5,714 bases of DNA, from the NCBI GenBank assembly GCA_031258055.1, contig JAIRNM010000111.1, forward strand, positions 1 through 5,714, read 5' to 3'. A model generated the notes under the pieces. The model was given only the letters and a program-made list of their open reading frames with translations, was not told where the DNA came from and ran no database searches. Below are positions 5,491 to 5,714 of this stretch, one piece after another. Position 1 is the first letter of the stretch. Each line of letters opens with the position of its first letter. The position numbers were made by a program, and so were the translations under genes. The stretch comes from Bifidobacteriaceae bacterium. GTDB taxonomy: Bacteria; Actinomycetota; Actinomycetes; Actinomycetales; WQXJ01.

Positions 5491-5714
5491 TCACCAAGGG
5501 GCGGGCTTGACTATCCGACTGCCGATCCGGGAAGGAAGCTGATGAGCGGTGAGATCAGCGGCAGTGAGTTGGTACCACCAGTGTCCTCCAACGCCATGTG
5601 CGGGGTCGCCCTCCAGTTTCCCGGCGAAATATGACGGCGTGGGGTTGACGACCCCGACAGGCACCCTCGCGCGGGCGAAGCGTACCGGCAGTGCCAAGTC
5701 CGAGTCGTTGCTCA
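5491..5714 (-). CDS. NYN/PIN-like domain protein, C-terminal part (partial at right edge)
   Basis: The minus-strand frame is open to the right edge, so the gene begins outside the window; the TTG at 5697 is internal. The 73 visible residues start with SNDSDLALPVRFARARVPV, which resembles the SND/SGDSD acidic motif of NYN (PIN-like) ribonuclease domains, whose Asp residues bind the catalytic metal. VVNPTPSYFAGKL, GVGGHWWYQL and an ending in KPAPW follow; I recall similar C-termini in actinobacterial NYN/DUF88-type proteins. The gene converges on the hicAB remnant with a hairpin between them. Without the N-terminal half the domain call stays provisional; the coding call itself is well supported by the open edge, the motif and the terminator. 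Confidence 0.6.
   Translation of the reverse strand, partial: SNDSDLALPVRFARARVPVGVVNPTPSYFAGKLEGDPAHGVGGHWWYQLTAADLTAHQLPSRIGSRIVKPAPW

Overview
This is a GC-rich bacterial segment. Its style points to an actinobacterium: TANNNT -10 elements placed directly before start codons, a HicB of the type common in actinomycetes, and a GC-only hairpin as terminator. I cannot name the genus. The window has two unlike halves.

Left half (1-3276) holds three intact-looking genes on the + strand. The first is the C-terminal part of an APC-superfamily amino-acid/amine permease, which runs in from the left edge. Next is a LysR-type regulator, and then a HisD-family NAD-dependent dehydrogenase. The dehydrogenase is not in a histidine operon, and several of its motifs look more like the HisD paralogues that oxidise other hydroxyl compounds (for example HpsN). 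Together these read as an uptake, regulation and oxidation unit for a small amine, amino alcohol or hydroxy-sulfonate. The substrate is not known.

Right half (3277-5714) looks like accessory, rearranged DNA. It starts with a gene-poor stretch and a type II HicA/HicB toxin-antitoxin pair. A cluster of five diverged, relatively AT-rich palindromic repeat units follows (4354-4581), then an acidic protein of unknown function that appears to have lost its 5' end. Next comes a second, truncated copy of the hicA-hicB junction (5216-5434), about 91% identical to the first over 130 nt. A strong convergent hairpin then separates this from a minus-strand gene, partial at the right edge, that resembles NYN/PIN-like nucleases.

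One regularity links the two halves. The LysR gene, the HisD-family gene and hicA each have TTGnnn, 18 nt, TANNNT, 6 nt, and then a potential initiator codon. This predicts leaderless mRNAs. In hicA the codon at that place is CTG rather than ATG or GTG, so the toxin may be weakly translated or start-codon damaged.
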